Source: Clostridia bacterium (GTDB taxonomy: Bacteria; Bacillota; Clostridia; Christensenellales; Aristaeellaceae). Taken from it: a stretch of DNA of 41,665 bases. Position numbers and translations under genes: made by a program. The notes beneath the pieces are model-generated. The model was given only the letters and a program-made list of their open reading frames with translations. It did not search any database and was not told where the DNA came from. Positions 16,691 to 25,888 of the stretch are shown here, piece after piece (the first letter of the stretch is position 1; each line of letters begins with the position of its first letter). Location: contig JAFUBA010000211.1 in NCBI GenBank assembly GCA_017460395.1, positions 1 through 41,665 on the forward strand, in the 5' to 3' direction.

Positions 16691-16704
16691 CGAACATTTG
16701 TTCG
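16691..16704. promoter_or_regulatory. LexA/DinR-type box before clpP
   Basis: CGAACATTTGTTCG fits the Gram-positive SOS box core GAAC-N4-GTTC, and the 18 bp around it (GCCGAAC-N4-GTTCGGC) are symmetric. It sits 79 bp before the clpP start. I cannot place a convincing promoter over it, so it may also be a plain hairpin. Confidence 0.4.
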
Positions 16705-16782
16705 GCGCAGATATTTTCTTAACGCGCTGACTGTCCCGACGGAAAAAGCATTTCTTTTTCCCGGGAAGAGAAAGGATCACGC

Positions 16783-17379
16783 ATGTCATTTATTCCCTAT
16801 GTGGTAGAGCAGACCAATCGCGGTGAGCGGTCTTACGACATCTACTCCCGGCTCCTCAAAGACAGGATCGTCTTTCTGGGCGGAGAAATTGACGACAATG
16901 TAGCCAATGCCGTGGTGGCACAGCTCCTGTTTCTGGAGATGGAAAATCCCGACGCGGATATTTCCCTGTATATCAACAGTCCTGGCGGATCTGTCACAGC
17001 CGGCATGGCCATTTATGATACGATGCAGTACATCAAGCCTCATGTCCGCACGGTCTGCATCGGCATGGCTGCCTCTATGGGCGCCTTCCTGCTGATGGCC
17101 GGCGAAAAGGGCAAGCGGCTTGCGCTTCCCAACGCTGAGGTCATGATCCACCAGCCCCTCGGCGGTGCTCAGGGCCAGGCGACCGATGTGGCGATCCGTG
17201 CTGAATGGCTGATGAGGACAAAGAAGAAAATGCTCAGCATGATGGCGGATATGACGGGCCAGAGCCTGGAAAAACTGAGCGTGGACTGCGAGCGGGATTA
17301 TTTCATGACCGCTGAGGAAGCGCTGGACTATCATATCATCGACGAAATTTATCAGCCGCGGGCGAGCGAAAAGAAGTAA
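16783..17379 (+). CDS. clpP: ATP-dependent Clp protease proteolytic subunit
   Basis: ClpP is the tetradecameric serine peptidase chamber served by ClpX or other Clp ATPases. The 198-residue product has the catalytic triad Ser98 (GMAASMGA), His123 ([10 protein letters not shown]) and Asp172 ([11 protein letters not shown]), and the [20 protein letters not shown] segment near residue 63. The N-terminus [25 protein letters not shown] is the usual one, with the short propeptide region. The start has an AAAGGA site. It lies 175 bp behind tig and 22 bp before clpX. A possible LexA box and hairpins sit in the gap upstream. I see no CtsR operator. Confidence 0.99.
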   Translation: MSFIPYVVEQTNRGERSYDIYSRLLKDRIVFLGGEIDDNVANAVVAQLLFLEMENPDADISLYINSPGGSVTAGMAIYDTMQYIKPHVRTVCIGMAASMGAFLLMAGEKGKRLALPNAEVMIHQPLGGAQGQATDVAIRAEWLMRTKKKMLSMMADMTGQSLEKLSVDCERDYFMTAEEALDYHIIDEIYQPRASEKK

Positions 17380-17401
17380 GCGACGGAGGACAAGACCACA
17401 C

Positions 17402-18694
17402 ATGCCAAAAGATGACACCTATCGCAATGTCATGCATCGCTGCAGTTTCTGCGGTCGCCCGCAGAACCAGGTCAAACGCCTGGTGGCTGGACCAAACGTC
17501 TTCATCTGCAATGACTGTATCGATCTGTGCAAGGATATCCTTCAGGAAGAAACCCAGGGCACAAAGCAGAATTTCAAACAGTCAGGTCTGATGACCCCTA
17601 TGCAGATGAAGGCCGGACTGGATGAGTATGTGATCGGACAGGACAGCGCGAAGAAAGCCCTCTGCGTCGCGGTGTACAACCATTATAAGCGAATCGGTCA
17701 GAAGAATCAGGATAACGATTCCATTGAGCTGCAGAAGTCCAACATCCTCATGGTGGGACCCACGGGCTCCGGCAAGACGTATCTTGTGCAGAACCTGGCA
17801 AAGATGCTGAATGTGCCCTTTGCCATTGCGGATGCCACCAGCCTGACCCAGGCAGGATACGTGGGCGAGGACGTGGAGAATGTACTCCTCAGACTCATTC
17901 AGGCTGCCAACATGGACATCAAGCAGGCTCAGCGGGGCATCGTGTACATCGATGAGATCGATAAGATCACGAGAAAGAGCGAGAACCCCTCCATTACCCG
18001 TGACGTGAGCGGTGAGGGCGTGCAGCAGGCACTGCTGAAGATCCTGGAAGGAACCGTGGCCAACGTGCCCCCGCAGGGAGGACGGAAGCATCCCAACGGA
18101 GAAGTCATCCCGATCGATACCACAGATATTCTCTTTATCTGCGGTGGCTCGTTTGAGGGCATTGCCCCGATCATCGAAAGCAGGATCGGAAAGAAGCTGC
18201 TGGGCTTCGGTGCAGAGCTGAAGAATGAGAAGGAGGACAACCTCTCCAAGGCGCTTGAGCACCTCGAAACAGAGGACCTCGTGAAGTTCGGCCTGATTCC
18301 CGAGCTGGTTGGCCGTCTGCCCATCACCGTGACACTGGATGCCCTGGACGAGCAGGCACTGGTGAATGTGCTGACGGAGCCCAAAAACGCTCTGTGCAAG
18401 CAGTATCAGAAGCTGCTTGGCATGGACGGCGCCGAACTGGAATTCACCGAGGAAGCGATCCACGCCATCGCGAAGGAAGCCATCGAGCTCAAGACGGGTG
18501 CACGCGGTCTGCGCGCGATTGTGGAGCGGATCATGATGGACACCATGTTCGAACTGCCGGACATCAAGGATGCGAAAAAATGTCTGGTGGACGAGGATGC
18601 CGTCAGGAAGGGCGGCAAACCAAAGCTTCTGGACAAGGCAGGAAAGCTGCTTGGCGGAGAGCCACCAAAGCGCCTGACGAAAAAAGCAGGATAA
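17402..18694 (+). CDS. clpX: ATP-dependent Clp protease ATP-binding subunit ClpX
   Basis: ClpX is the hexameric AAA+ unfoldase that feeds ClpP. The 430-residue product has the N-terminal zinc-binding domain with Cys14, Cys17, Cys36 and Cys39 (CSFC, CNDC). The AAA+ core has Walker A GPTGSGKT near residue 117, Walker B IVYIDEID near 180 and the pore-loop GYVGEDVE near 156. The ClpP-docking loop reads LGF in [12 protein letters not shown], a conservative variant of IGF. The sensor-2 region [13 protein letters not shown] lies near 364. Only 22 bp separate it from clpP, so the two are cotranscribed. A 12-bp hairpin follows. Confidence 0.99.
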   Translation: MPKDDTYRNVMHRCSFCGRPQNQVKRLVAGPNVFICNDCIDLCKDILQEETQGTKQNFKQSGLMTPMQMKAGLDEYVIGQDSAKKALCVAVYNHYKRIGQKNQDNDSIELQKSNILMVGPTGSGKTYLVQNLAKMLNVPFAIADATSLTQAGYVGEDVENVLLRLIQAANMDIKQAQRGIVYIDEIDKITRKSENPSITRDVSGEGVQQALLKILEGTVANVPPQGGRKHPNGEVIPIDTTDILFICGGSFEGIAPIIESRIGKKLLGFGAELKNEKEDNLSKALEHLETEDLVKFGLIPELVGRLPITVTLDALDEQALVNVLTEPKNALCKQYQKLLGMDGAELEFTEEAIHAIAKEAIELKTGARGLRAIVERIMMDTMFELPDIKDAKKCLVDEDAVRKGGKPKLLDKAGKLLGGEPPKRLTKKAG

Positions 18695-18700
18695 AAACTT

Positions 18701-18730
18701 ATAAGCGCCACCTGGGAAGGTGGCGCTTAT
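18701..18730. terminator. Hairpin terminator after clpX
   Basis: ATAAGCGCCACC (18701-18712) and GGTGGCGCTTAT (18719-18730) form a perfect 12-bp stem around TGGGAA, 6 bp after the clpX stop. The plus-strand T tract is short, while the minus direction has TTTTT. Confidence 0.65.
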
Positions 18731-18789
18731 TCAAACGCCCTTAGAAGAAAACCATCAAAATTAATCTATCAAAAAGATGGAAAAGCCCC

Positions 18790-18818
18790 TTGCGTAAGAA
18801 CAGAAGCCGTGGTAATAT
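18790..18818 (+). promoter_or_regulatory. Promoter of tRNA-Val
   Basis: TTGCGT (18790-18795) and TAATAT (18813-18818) are 17 nt apart, and the tRNA begins 22 nt after the -10 box. Confidence 0.65.
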
Positions 18819-18840
18819 AGACACGTTGACCGGATGACAT

Positions 18841-18914
18841 GGGGTTTTAGCTCAGCTGGTTAGAGTATCACGTTGACATCGTGAGGGTCGATGGTTCGAG
18901 TCCATTAAACCCCA
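18841..18914 (+). tRNA. tRNA-Val (anticodon GAC)
   Basis: A full cloverleaf can be drawn. The acceptor stem is GGGGTTT (18841-18847) with AAACCCC (18907-18913). The D stem is GCTC/GAGT, and the anticodon stem TCACG/CGTGA encloses TTGACAT with anticodon GAC (18875-18877). The T stem is GATGG/CCATT with loop TTCGAGT, and the discriminator is A18914. The anticodon reads GTC and GTT valine codons. CCA is not encoded. It has its own promoter and terminator. No direct repeat of its 3' end is seen in the window, so no attachment site is claimed. Confidence 0.97.
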
Positions 18915-18918
18915 TTGC

Positions 18919-18954
18919 GAGTTTTCTACTGAAACGTAGAAAACTCGTTTTTTT
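18919..18954 (+). terminator. Intrinsic terminator of tRNA-Val
   Basis: GAGTTTTCTAC (18919-18929) and GTAGAAAACTC (18936-18946) form a perfect 11-bp stem around 6 nt, followed by G and a run of seven T residues. Confidence 0.95.
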
Positions 18955-19092
18955 CTTTCTACAAAATGAGCTATAAGCGAGCATCCGTCCTGGGTGGAGA
19001 TTGTCAGGCGATTCCTGTACTCAGTATCCGGTCTGGAAAGAGATGAAATGTCCATCTTGGTCAAAATGACACAGGAATTGCACTCTTTCTGT

Positions 19093-19120
19093 TTGGAAAT
19101 TTCTGATTTTCTGATAGAAT
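19093..19120 (+). promoter_or_regulatory. Probable promoter of the GH105-GH112 genes
   Basis: TTGGAA (19093-19098) and TAGAAT (19115-19120) are 16 nt apart. The leader to the GH105 start is about 75 nt. No operator or cre-like site is recognised in it. Confidence 0.55.
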
Positions 19121-19202
19121 CTTCATCAGGACCGGCAGGATGAGGTATTCGAATTTCATACATGAAATCACAGCACCCTGCTGCAGATTTGAGGAGGTAC
19201 AT

Positions 19203-20252
19203 ATGGCTGGGATTCAGTTTGACAGGGAACGGGTATTGAAGGCCATCGACAGCGTGGTCCATCAGACGATGAACATGGACATGACCTGGGACTGGCCCTG
19301 CGGGGTAGCGTACTATGGCATCTGTGAAGCAGCTAGGGTGACGGGCAAGGAAGAATATCTGCAGCTGGTAAAAGACAGGGTGGACGAATATGTCCAGCTG
19401 GGTCTCCCTGTATGGACCGTCAACACCTGCTCCATGGGCCATGCGATGCTGACCCTGCACGCATGGACCGGGGATGAGCAGTACAAAAAGATCGCAGAGA
19501 GCAAGATCGACTATCTGAGGAACAAGGCTCTGAGGTTTGGGGATCATGTGCTGCAGCACACGGTGAGTGCCAAGAATGATTTTCCGGAGCAGTGCTGGGC
19601 GGACACCCTCTTTATGGCGGCCTTCTTTATGCTCAGGGCCGGTGTCATGTGGAACGATGCCGCTCTCGTGGACGATGCCCTGAACCAGTATTACTGGCAC
19701 ATCCAGTATCTGCAGGACAGGAAGACGGGACTTTGGTACCATGGGTACAACAACATTGAGAAGGGGCACATGTCCGGTTTCTACTGGGGCCGCGCCAATG
19801 CATGGGCAGCCTACACCATGAGTGAAGTATCCCGCGTGCTGCCCGAGTGCTATCTGTACCCGAAGTATATGGACGTTGCTGGATCACTCTCCGAGCAGCT
19901 GGCGGCCATCAAGCATCTGCAGACCGAAAACGGCCTGTGGCGGACGATTCTGGACGATCCGGAGAGCTATGAGGAAGTCAGTGCCAGCGCCGGCATCGCA
20001 GCTGCCATGGTCAAGCGGGGCAATCCGCTGTACCTCAAGTATATCAACCGCAGCGTGGAAGGCATTCTTCAGAACATTACCGAGGAAGGCCGCGTGCTGA
20101 ACGTATCCGGCGGCACCGCTGTCATGAAGGACCGGGAGGGCTACAGGAACATTTCCCGCGACTGGACACAGGGCTGGGGACAGGGGCTGGCACTCGCGTT
20201 CCTGGCAAGTGTTCTGGAAAGCGCAGGACAGCAGGGCGACGGCGCGCTGTAA
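19203..20252 (+). CDS. Glycoside hydrolase family 105, unsaturated rhamnogalacturonyl hydrolase
   Basis: GH105 enzymes (YteR/YesR type) remove the 4,5-unsaturated galacturonate left by rhamnogalacturonan lyases from rhamnose, inside the cell. The 349-residue product is an all-helical (alpha/alpha)6 barrel by its pattern and has family landmarks: TWDWPCGVAYYGICEAARVTG near residue 22, CWADTLFMAAFFMLRAG near 132 (the acid/base Asp region) and the hallmark GFYWGRANAWAAYTMSEV near 191. No signal peptide is present, which agrees with a cytoplasmic role. ATG 19203 has GAGGAGG 5 nt upstream; the longer frame from 19140 has none. The GH112 gene follows after 53 bp, and tRNA-Val lies upstream. Confidence 0.9.
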   Translation: MAGIQFDRERVLKAIDSVVHQTMNMDMTWDWPCGVAYYGICEAARVTGKEEYLQLVKDRVDEYVQLGLPVWTVNTCSMGHAMLTLHAWTGDEQYKKIAESKIDYLRNKALRFGDHVLQHTVSAKNDFPEQCWADTLFMAAFFMLRAGVMWNDAALVDDALNQYYWHIQYLQDRKTGLWYHGYNNIEKGHMSGFYWGRANAWAAYTMSEVSRVLPECYLYPKYMDVAGSLSEQLAAIKHLQTENGLWRTILDDPESYEEVSASAGIAAAMVKRGNPLYLKYINRSVEGILQNITEEGRVLNVSGGTAVMKDREGYRNISRDWTQGWGQGLALAFLASVLESAGQQGDGAL

Positions 20253-20305
20253 TATATACCGATTTTCGCAAAGATCCGGAACGGGTATAGAAGGAGACAA
20301 TTCTC

Positions 20306-22480
20306 GTGAAAGAAATGGATAAATCGTTTTCTATCAGCGATGAGGCGCTGCATCAGGGGGATTTCACCCTGCCTGGCGAATCCGGCTATGAAGCGCTGAC
20401 GCTGGAGCTGGCACAAAAGTGGGGTGCCGATGTCATCCGCGACAGTGACGGTACGAAGCTTTCGGATGACATTGTGAAGGCAGGATACAGGATCTATTCC
20501 ACGATCTGCATCATCCGCCAGCACAATGCCTTTGCAGAGGCGCATCCGGATGCGCAGCAGGAATGCTTCCTGTCCTCAAAGCCCGTGATGGCCCTGTCCT
20601 CCTCTGTATCCATCCAGCTTATGGACGGATACTTCAGGGAGCAGTTTGAGCTGAACACATCCCCCGAATCCATTGCTTACTGGCAGGTATGGGACAGAAC
20701 TGAGAATGCGCTGGTCGACGCATCCGCCTGGAAGTTCCGGGACGGGACAGTTGAGATCGAAGGTGCGAAGCCCTATCATCTCTACACGGTGTCTTTCCTG
20801 TGCTGGCGCATATGGGAAGAGATCAATATGTACAACCATACCACCAACAACTGGACCTCGGAGCACCTGCGGCAGCTGGATCCAAGGCATCCTCTGGCGT
20901 GGGCATATCTGAAGGAATGGCTGAATGACTGGTGTGTCAAAAATCCCGATACAAATGTGGTGCGGCTCACCTCGCTGTTCTACAATTTTGTGTGGATCTT
21001 CGGGGATGACGAGCGCAGAAAGAGCATGTTCACCGATTGGGCAAGCTATGACTTTACGGTGAGCCCGGCAGCCCTGAAGGCCTTTGAGGAGCAGTATGGC
21101 TATGCCATGACCGCGGAGGATTTTATCCAGAAGGGACATCTGCAGCCCACGCACCTCCCGCCGACGGATCACAAGCGGGACTGGATGCAGTTCATCCAGA
21201 AGTTTGTGGCTGAAAAGGCTAAGGAACTGGTGGAAATCATTCATGCGCACGGCAAGCAGGCTTATGTCTTCTATGATGACAGCTGGGTAGGCCTGGAGCC
21301 CTATGGGGAGTTCTTCAGCAAGGTCGGGTTTGACGGCCTGATCAAGTGCATCTTCTCCGGTTTTGAGTGCAGGTTATGTGCTGGTGCCGAGGTGCCAACC
21401 CATGAGATTCGCCTGCATCCCTATCTCTTCCCTGTGGGCCTTGGCGGTGCTCCCACCTTTATGGAGGGCGGGCACCCCGAAAAGGATGCCATGGAGTACT
21501 GGCTGCATGCCCGCCGTGCCCTGCTGCGGCAGAGTGTGGACCGCATCGGCCTTGGCGGGTACCTCCATCTGACGCAGGGCTTCCCGGCCTTCAATGACAC
21601 GATTGAGCAGATCGGCAAGGAATTCCGCCTGATCAAGGCTCTGCACAAAGAGGGCGCTCCCGTGACCTGCCCCGTGAAGGTCGCCGTCTTGCATACCTGG
21701 GGTTCTCTTCGCTCCTGGACGCTGTCCGGACACTTCCACGAGACCTTCATGCACACCCTCATTCATGTCAATGAGGCGCTGTCCGGTCTCCCTGTGGACG
21801 TGAAGTTTGTCAGCTTTGAGGACATGGGAAATGGCGCTCTCAAGGACGTGCAGGTGGTCATAAACGCGGGCCGGGCAGGGGATGCCTGGAGCGGCGGCGA
21901 TGCCTGGAAGAGCGAGAAACTGGTCAGCACCCTCACACAGTTTGTCCATGACGGCGGTATGTTCCTGGGTATCGGGGAGCCGTCTGCTGTGGAAGGATAC
22001 AGCACCTTCTTCAGGATGGCCCATGTCCTTGGCGTAGATGAGGACACAGGTATCTATGCATGCCATGCGACATGGAACTATGAACCTGAGGATGCACCCA
22101 TACATCTTGTGCCGGAATCCATGCCGGCGCAGGACCACATCCGCCTGACCGATCCTGACACGCAGGTGTGGCTTGAGCGGGACGGCATGCCCCAGTGCAC
22201 GATGCATCCCTTTGGGAAGGGCTGCGGCGTGTATATGAGCGGTTTTGCAGTGACACCCGAGAGCACGCGCATGCTGCTGGATCTGCTGTGCCTGGCATCC
22301 AAGGACGCAGGGAAGTATCTGTCTGACACATGGAAGGTGGAAACAGCCTTCTATCCTGCATCCCGCGTGCTGGCCGCCGTCAATGAGACGGGGGAGACAG
22401 TCACGGCAAATGTGGATCTTGGGGAGAAAAAGCTGACAGTGAGTCTCAATCCCTATGAGATGAAAACCATTCAGATCTGA
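20306..22480 (+). CDS. Glycoside hydrolase family 112 phosphorylase, probably D-galactosyl-beta-1,4-L-rhamnose phosphorylase
   Basis: GH112 enzymes phosphorolyse beta-galactosides: lacto-N-biose/galacto-N-biose, or D-galactosyl-beta-1,4-L-rhamnose. The 724-residue product has the family length and order: a TIM barrel with RLTSLFYNFVWIFGDDERR near residue 215 and VFYDDSWVGLEPYGEFF near 315 (region of the catalytic Asp), then RRALLRQSVDRIGLGGYLHL near 405, a Rossmann-like middle domain near 450-620 and a small C-terminal beta domain. The start is GTG 20306, with AAGGAG 9 nt upstream. No signal peptide is seen. I prefer the rhamnose-linked substrate because the gene follows a GH105 gene for the same polymer. 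That is inference from context, and galacto-N-biose remains possible. Confidence 0.85.
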   Translation: MKEMDKSFSISDEALHQGDFTLPGESGYEALTLELAQKWGADVIRDSDGTKLSDDIVKAGYRIYSTICIIRQHNAFAEAHPDAQQECFLSSKPVMALSSSVSIQLMDGYFREQFELNTSPESIAYWQVWDRTENALVDASAWKFRDGTVEIEGAKPYHLYTVSFLCWRIWEEINMYNHTTNNWTSEHLRQLDPRHPLAWAYLKEWLNDWCVKNPDTNVVRLTSLFYNFVWIFGDDERRKSMFTDWASYDFTVSPAALKAFEEQYGYAMTAEDFIQKGHLQPTHLPPTDHKRDWMQFIQKFVAEKAKELVEIIHAHGKQAYVFYDDSWVGLEPYGEFFSKVGFDGLIKCIFSGFECRLCAGAEVPTHEIRLHPYLFPVGLGGAPTFMEGGHPEKDAMEYWLHARRALLRQSVDRIGLGGYLHLTQGFPAFNDTIEQIGKEFRLIKALHKEGAPVTCPVKVAVLHTWGSLRSWTLSGHFHETFMHTLIHVNEALSGLPVDVKFVSFEDMGNGALKDVQVVINAGRAGDAWSGGDAWKSEKLVSTLTQFVHDGGMFLGIGEPSAVEGYSTFFRMAHVLGVDEDTGIYACHATWNYEPEDAPIHLVPESMPAQDHIRLTDPDTQVWLERDGMPQCTMHPFGKGCGVYMSGFAVTPESTRMLLDLLCLASKDAGKYLSDTWKVETAFYPASRVLAAVNETGETVTANVDLGEKKLTVSLNPYEMKTIQI

Positions 22481-22485
22481 TGACA

Positions 22486-22521
22486 TACAAAGGCTGCCGC
22501 AAAATGCGGCAGCCTTTTGTA
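22486..22521. terminator. Bidirectional terminator between GH112 and engB
   Basis: GGCTGCCGC and GCGGCAGCC form a 9-bp GC-rich stem around AAAAT, extended by TACAAA and TTTTGTA arms with one bulge (22486-22500 with 22506-22521). Confidence 0.85.
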
Positions 22522-22578
22522 TCGAGTTTCGTTCATCATGACGGGCACTTTTCGAAGAGAAGATAGATTGATGCCTTC

Positions 22579-23262
22579 TCATGCGGTTGGAGCGGAGGCT
22601 TCTTCCCGTGCTTCCGGGGGAAGGAGTTCATAGAGCCGGTTGAGCAGCTCAGTGCGCCCGCTCCCGTCCTCGCTGGAAAAGCAGATGATCTGCCAGGGCT
22701 GGACCAGAAGAGCGCGGCAGATGGGGGCCAGCTGCTTCTGCCTGGCACCACGGCTGATCTTGTCGCACTTCGTGGCGATGACCGTGAAAGGAATTCCCAT
22801 CTGGCGGAGGAAGGTGTTCATCTGGACATCATCCTCTGTGGGCTCGTGCCGGATATCCACCAGGCAGAAGACATGGAGCAGCTCGTCGGAATGCTCAAAA
22901 TATTCCTGCATCATGGTGCCCCATCTGGCCTTCTCCTGCTTGTCGACCTTGGCAAAGCCGTAACCCGGCAGATCCACGAGGTGAAAGAGACGGTTCAAGA
23001 GAAACACGTTGATCAGACGGGTCTTTCCGGGAGTGGAGCTGGTGCGGGCCAGCTTATTTCGCCGGCACAGCCGATTGATGAGGCTGCTCTTGCCCACATT
23101 GCTCTTGCCAACCACCGCGATCTGCGGCAGGCCTTTGCCCTCAAAGTCCGTGTACTGAGGCATGGAGGTCACAAAATCGGCCGACTTGATCTCCATGAGA
23201 GGTTCTTCCTTTGGCGCAGCCTTCCGGTAGTCAGGCTTCGGGGTGTTTTTCTTTGGATCCAT
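22579..23262 (-). CDS. engB: Ribosome biogenesis GTP-binding protein EngB (YsxC/YihA)
   Basis: EngB is an essential GTPase that helps assemble the large ribosomal subunit. The 227-residue product has G1 GKSNVGKSS near residue 52, a G2-region TSSTPGKTR near 74, G3 DLPGYGFAKV near 97, G4 ATKCDK near 164 and G5 FSSEDGSGR near 197. About 25 lysine- and proline-rich residues precede the conserved start LMEIKSADFVTSMPQ, so the N-terminus is somewhat long, but the ATG at 23262 has a good AGGAGGT site. It starts 16 bp after the lon stop, so the two form one operon. Confidence 0.97.
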   Translation of the reverse strand: MDPKKNTPKPDYRKAAPKEEPLMEIKSADFVTSMPQYTDFEGKGLPQIAVVGKSNVGKSSLINRLCRRNKLARTSSTPGKTRLINVFLLNRLFHLVDLPGYGFAKVDKQEKARWGTMMQEYFEHSDELLHVFCLVDIRHEPTEDDVQMNTFLRQMGIPFTVIATKCDKISRGARQKQLAPICRALLVQPWQIICFSSEDGSGRTELLNRLYELLPPEAREEASAPTA

Positions 23263-23278
23263 GGATACCTCCTGTCTT

Positions 23279-25639
23279 TCAGGTGGCGCTATCTGGTGCC
23301 TGATATGGTTCCGGCAGGCGAATGAGTGCTTCCTTCAGCACTTCCTCAATGGTCTCTGCGGGGACAACGCGGAACTGGGAGAGGACATAAGCGGGGATCT
23401 CCTCCAGATCCTTCACGTTCTCCTTGGGAATGATGAGCACCCGGATGCCGGCACGGTATGCGGCCAGGGTCTTCTCCTTGAGCCCACCGATGGGAAAGAC
23501 GCGGCCACGGAGTGTGATTTCACCGGTCATGGCTACATCCTGCCGGACCGGAATCCCGGTCAGCGCAGAGGACAGACAGGTGATCAGGGTGACACCGGCG
23601 GAGGGCCCGTCCTTCTTGATGGCGCCTTCCGGCAGGTGAATGTGCACGTCGAGCTTACTGTAGAAATCAGGATCCAGGCCGAGATAGGCGCTGTGGGCAC
23701 GAACCCAGCTGAAGGCGGCCTCGGCAGATTCCTTCATGACATCGCCGAGCTTGCCTGTCAGCTGCAGCTTGCCTTTGCCAGGCATCGTAGTGCATTCCAC
23801 CTCCAGCGTCTCGCCGCCCACCTCCGTGTAGGCAAGGCCGTTGACGATGCCGACCCGGGGCTCCTTCTCCGGCATTTCGCGGGTATAGCGCACGGCACCG
23901 AGATAGTGATGAATCCGCTCTTCATCCAGGTCCAGGTGGGATGCCGCTGTGTCCAGCATTTCCACCACGGACTTGCGGACCAGCTTGGCTAGGGTGCGCT
24001 CGAGCGTTCTGACACCGGCCTCCCGGGTATACCCTTCTATGACTGCGCGCATCTGGTCCTTGGAGATGGAGAGGCTGTCCTCGCTCAGACCATGGGCGGC
24101 CAGCTGCTTTGAGAAAAGGTGCCGTGAAGCAATCTGGAGCTTTTCCTCCTCTGTGTAGGAAGGCACCTCAATGATCTCCATCCGGTCAAAGAGCGGGGCG
24201 GGAATGGTGTCGGTGGAGTTGGCGGTGGTGATGAACATGACCTTGCTCAGGTCAAAGGGAATCTCCATATAGTGATCGCGGAAGGCGTTGTTCTGCTCAG
24301 CGTCCAGCACCTCGAGCAGGGCCGAGGCGGGATCGCCCCTCGAATCACTGCCCATCTTATCGATCTCATCAAAGAGGAAGACAGGGTTCTGGACACCGGC
24401 CTGGCGAAGGCCCGAGATGATCCTGCCGGGGATGGCACCGAGGTATGTGCGCCGGTGGCCGCGGATCTCGGCTTCATCGCGCACGCCGCCAAGGGACATC
24501 TGGACGAACTTGCGGCCCACGGCCTTGGCGATGGCCCGCACTATGCTGGTCTTGCCCACGCCGGGAGGTCCCACAAAGCAGAGGATCGGGCCCTTCAGAT
24601 CCTTTTTGACCTGGAGCACCGCGAGATATTCGATGATGCGTTCCTTCACCTTTTCGAGGCCGTAGTGGTCCTCAGAGAGGACCTTCCGTGCACTCTCGAG
24701 ATCCAGATTGTCCTCTGTCGTCTTGTCCCAGGGGAGATCCAGGATCCACTCGATATAGTTGAGGGACATGGTGATTTCCGGTGTGCCGGGGGACATTTTG
24801 GAGAGACGCTCGATTTCCTTCAGGCACTTGTCCCGGGCTTCCTCGTTGAGGTTCGTCTTTTCCATCCGCTCCCTGAGCGCCACCGCCTCGGATCCGTCAC
24901 CCTCACCAAGCTCTGTCTGGACTGCATGGAGCTGCTCGCGCAGATAGTAGTCCTTCTGGTTTTTCTCCATGGCCTTTTTGATCTTGAGCTGGATGCTCTT
25001 CTCGATATCGGCAAGCTCCATATCGCGCAGCAGCTTGGCGGAGAGAAGCTCCAGGCGGCGCTGGACATTCATCTCGCACAGGATATCCATCCGGTCCTCC
25101 AGCTTCGGCAGCACAGAGGAAGCTACGGCATCCGCAAACCCTTCCGGATCCTCCATGGAAAGAAGACCGTCCAGGGCTTCGGGCGTCATCTGCTCGCTGG
25201 TGTGAATGTAGTCCGCCAGGTTGTGTTTGGCGGCTGTATGGGTGGCAATCAGCTCGGTGGTGACGGGGATGGGGGCACGCCCGTCCTCCTTGACGCCAGC
25301 CCAGAGTCCTCCGCGGTCCTCATACACAGTGTCCAGCGGGACACGCTTGCTGCCCTCCACCAGAATGCGGATCACATCGCCCGGGAGGTTCATGATCTGC
25401 AATATGGTGCCCAGGGTGCCCACGGGATAAAAGGCGTCCTTGGTGGACTCAGGCTGTCCTTCTTTTTTCTGTGTCACCAGGAGAATCTGTCGGTCAGCCT
25501 CCATGGCAGCCTCAAGGGCAGCGAGGGAGAAGGCACGGCCTACATCGAAATTAAGCGCCATCTGAGGAAACAGCATGGCGCCTTGCAGTGGGAGAAGCGG
25601 ATAAGCAGTGATCTTTGCGTTGTTTTGCTGAAAAGCCAT
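23279..25639 (-). CDS. lon: ATP-dependent protease Lon (LonA)
   Basis: Lon degrades misfolded and regulatory proteins in the cytoplasm. The 786-residue product has the N-terminal substrate domain ([12 protein letters not shown]-type start), a helical linker, the AAA+ module with Walker [10 protein letters not shown] near residue 358 and Walker [12 protein letters not shown] near 419, and the C-terminal peptidase domain. The catalytic Ser680 lies in KDGPSAG and Lys723 in GLKEK, the Ser/Lys dyad of LonA. The length is standard. An AGGAGG-type site precedes the ATG. It is the first gene of lon-engB. No CIRCE or CtsR-like operator is visible upstream. The overlapping plus-strand frame is a shadow. 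Confidence 0.99.
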   Translation of the reverse strand: MAFQQNNAKITAYPLLPLQGAMLFPQMALNFDVGRAFSLAALEAAMEADRQILLVTQKKEGQPESTKDAFYPVGTLGTILQIMNLPGDVIRILVEGSKRVPLDTVYEDRGGLWAGVKEDGRAPIPVTTELIATHTAAKHNLADYIHTSEQMTPEALDGLLSMEDPEGFADAVASSVLPKLEDRMDILCEMNVQRRLELLSAKLLRDMELADIEKSIQLKIKKAMEKNQKDYYLREQLHAVQTELGEGDGSEAVALRERMEKTNLNEEARDKCLKEIERLSKMSPGTPEITMSLNYIEWILDLPWDKTTEDNLDLESARKVLSEDHYGLEKVKERIIEYLAVLQVKKDLKGPILCFVGPPGVGKTSIVRAIAKAVGRKFVQMSLGGVRDEAEIRGHRRTYLGAIPGRIISGLRQAGVQNPVFLFDEIDKMGSDSRGDPASALLEVLDAEQNNAFRDHYMEIPFDLSKVMFITTANSTDTIPAPLFDRMEIIEVPSYTEEEKLQIASRHLFSKQLAAHGLSEDSLSISKDQMRAVIEGYTREAGVRTLERTLAKLVRKSVVEMLDTAASHLDLDEERIHHYLGAVRYTREMPEKEPRVGIVNGLAYTEVGGETLEVECTTMPGKGKLQLTGKLGDVMKESAEAAFSWVRAHSAYLGLDPDFYSKLDVHIHLPEGAIKKDGPSAGVTLITCLSSALTGIPVRQDVAMTGEITLRGRVFPIGGLKEKTLAAYRAGIRVLIIPKENVKDLEEIPAYVLSQFRVVPAETIEEVLKEALIRLPEPYQAPDSAT

Positions 25640-25695
25640 AAAGTCCTCCCATGGACGTAATTACTGTCTTGACATGCGCACGAGGCGCAGAGCAG

Positions 25696-25724
25696 AGTAT
25701 ACAACACACGGCGCTTTTTTAAAA
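25696..25724 (-). promoter_or_regulatory. Possible promoter of lon-engB
   Basis: On minus, TATACT (25701-25696) is a good -10 box. The -35 at 17 nt is poor (TTTTAA, 25724-25719). The leader would be about 50 nt. Confidence 0.35.
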
Positions 25725-25814
25725 GGTCCGGGTGGGCTGTCCAGTGCGATGAGGGCACTGCGAAAGCACTGCATAAAGGCGATGAAAAGGGCCGCTGAAA
25801 AGAGAGAGAAAAAT

Positions 25815-25844
25815 TTGACACTCTGATCTGATGTGTGTTAGCAT
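25815..25844 (+). promoter_or_regulatory. Promoter of the aldo/keto reductase gene
   Basis: A consensus TTGACA (25815-25820) is followed after 18 nt by TAGCAT (25839-25844). The start codon is 45 nt downstream. Confidence 0.6.
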
Positions 25845-25888
25845 AAGAACAGGCGAAAACCCAGAAAAAAAGCAGGAGATGAAACAGT

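Noticed and set aside
16608-16782. CtsR operator before clpP (also checked before lon at 25640-25888)
   Set aside because: No tandem GGTCAAA heptamers were found in either region.
18841-19202. tRNA-Val as an integration site for the downstream GH105-GH112 genes
   Set aside because: No integrase gene and no repeat of the tRNA 3' end was found in the window.
18852-19769. 305-codon open frame on minus crossing tRNA-Val and GH105
   Set aside because: It is antisense to a clear tRNA and to a well-supported GH105 gene; the MDSNHRPSRCQRD-type peptide is a known artefact of translating tRNA genes backwards.
24272-25660. 462-codon open frame on plus opposite lon
   Set aside because: It is antisense to the Lon AAA+ and N-terminal domains and has no recognisable domain.
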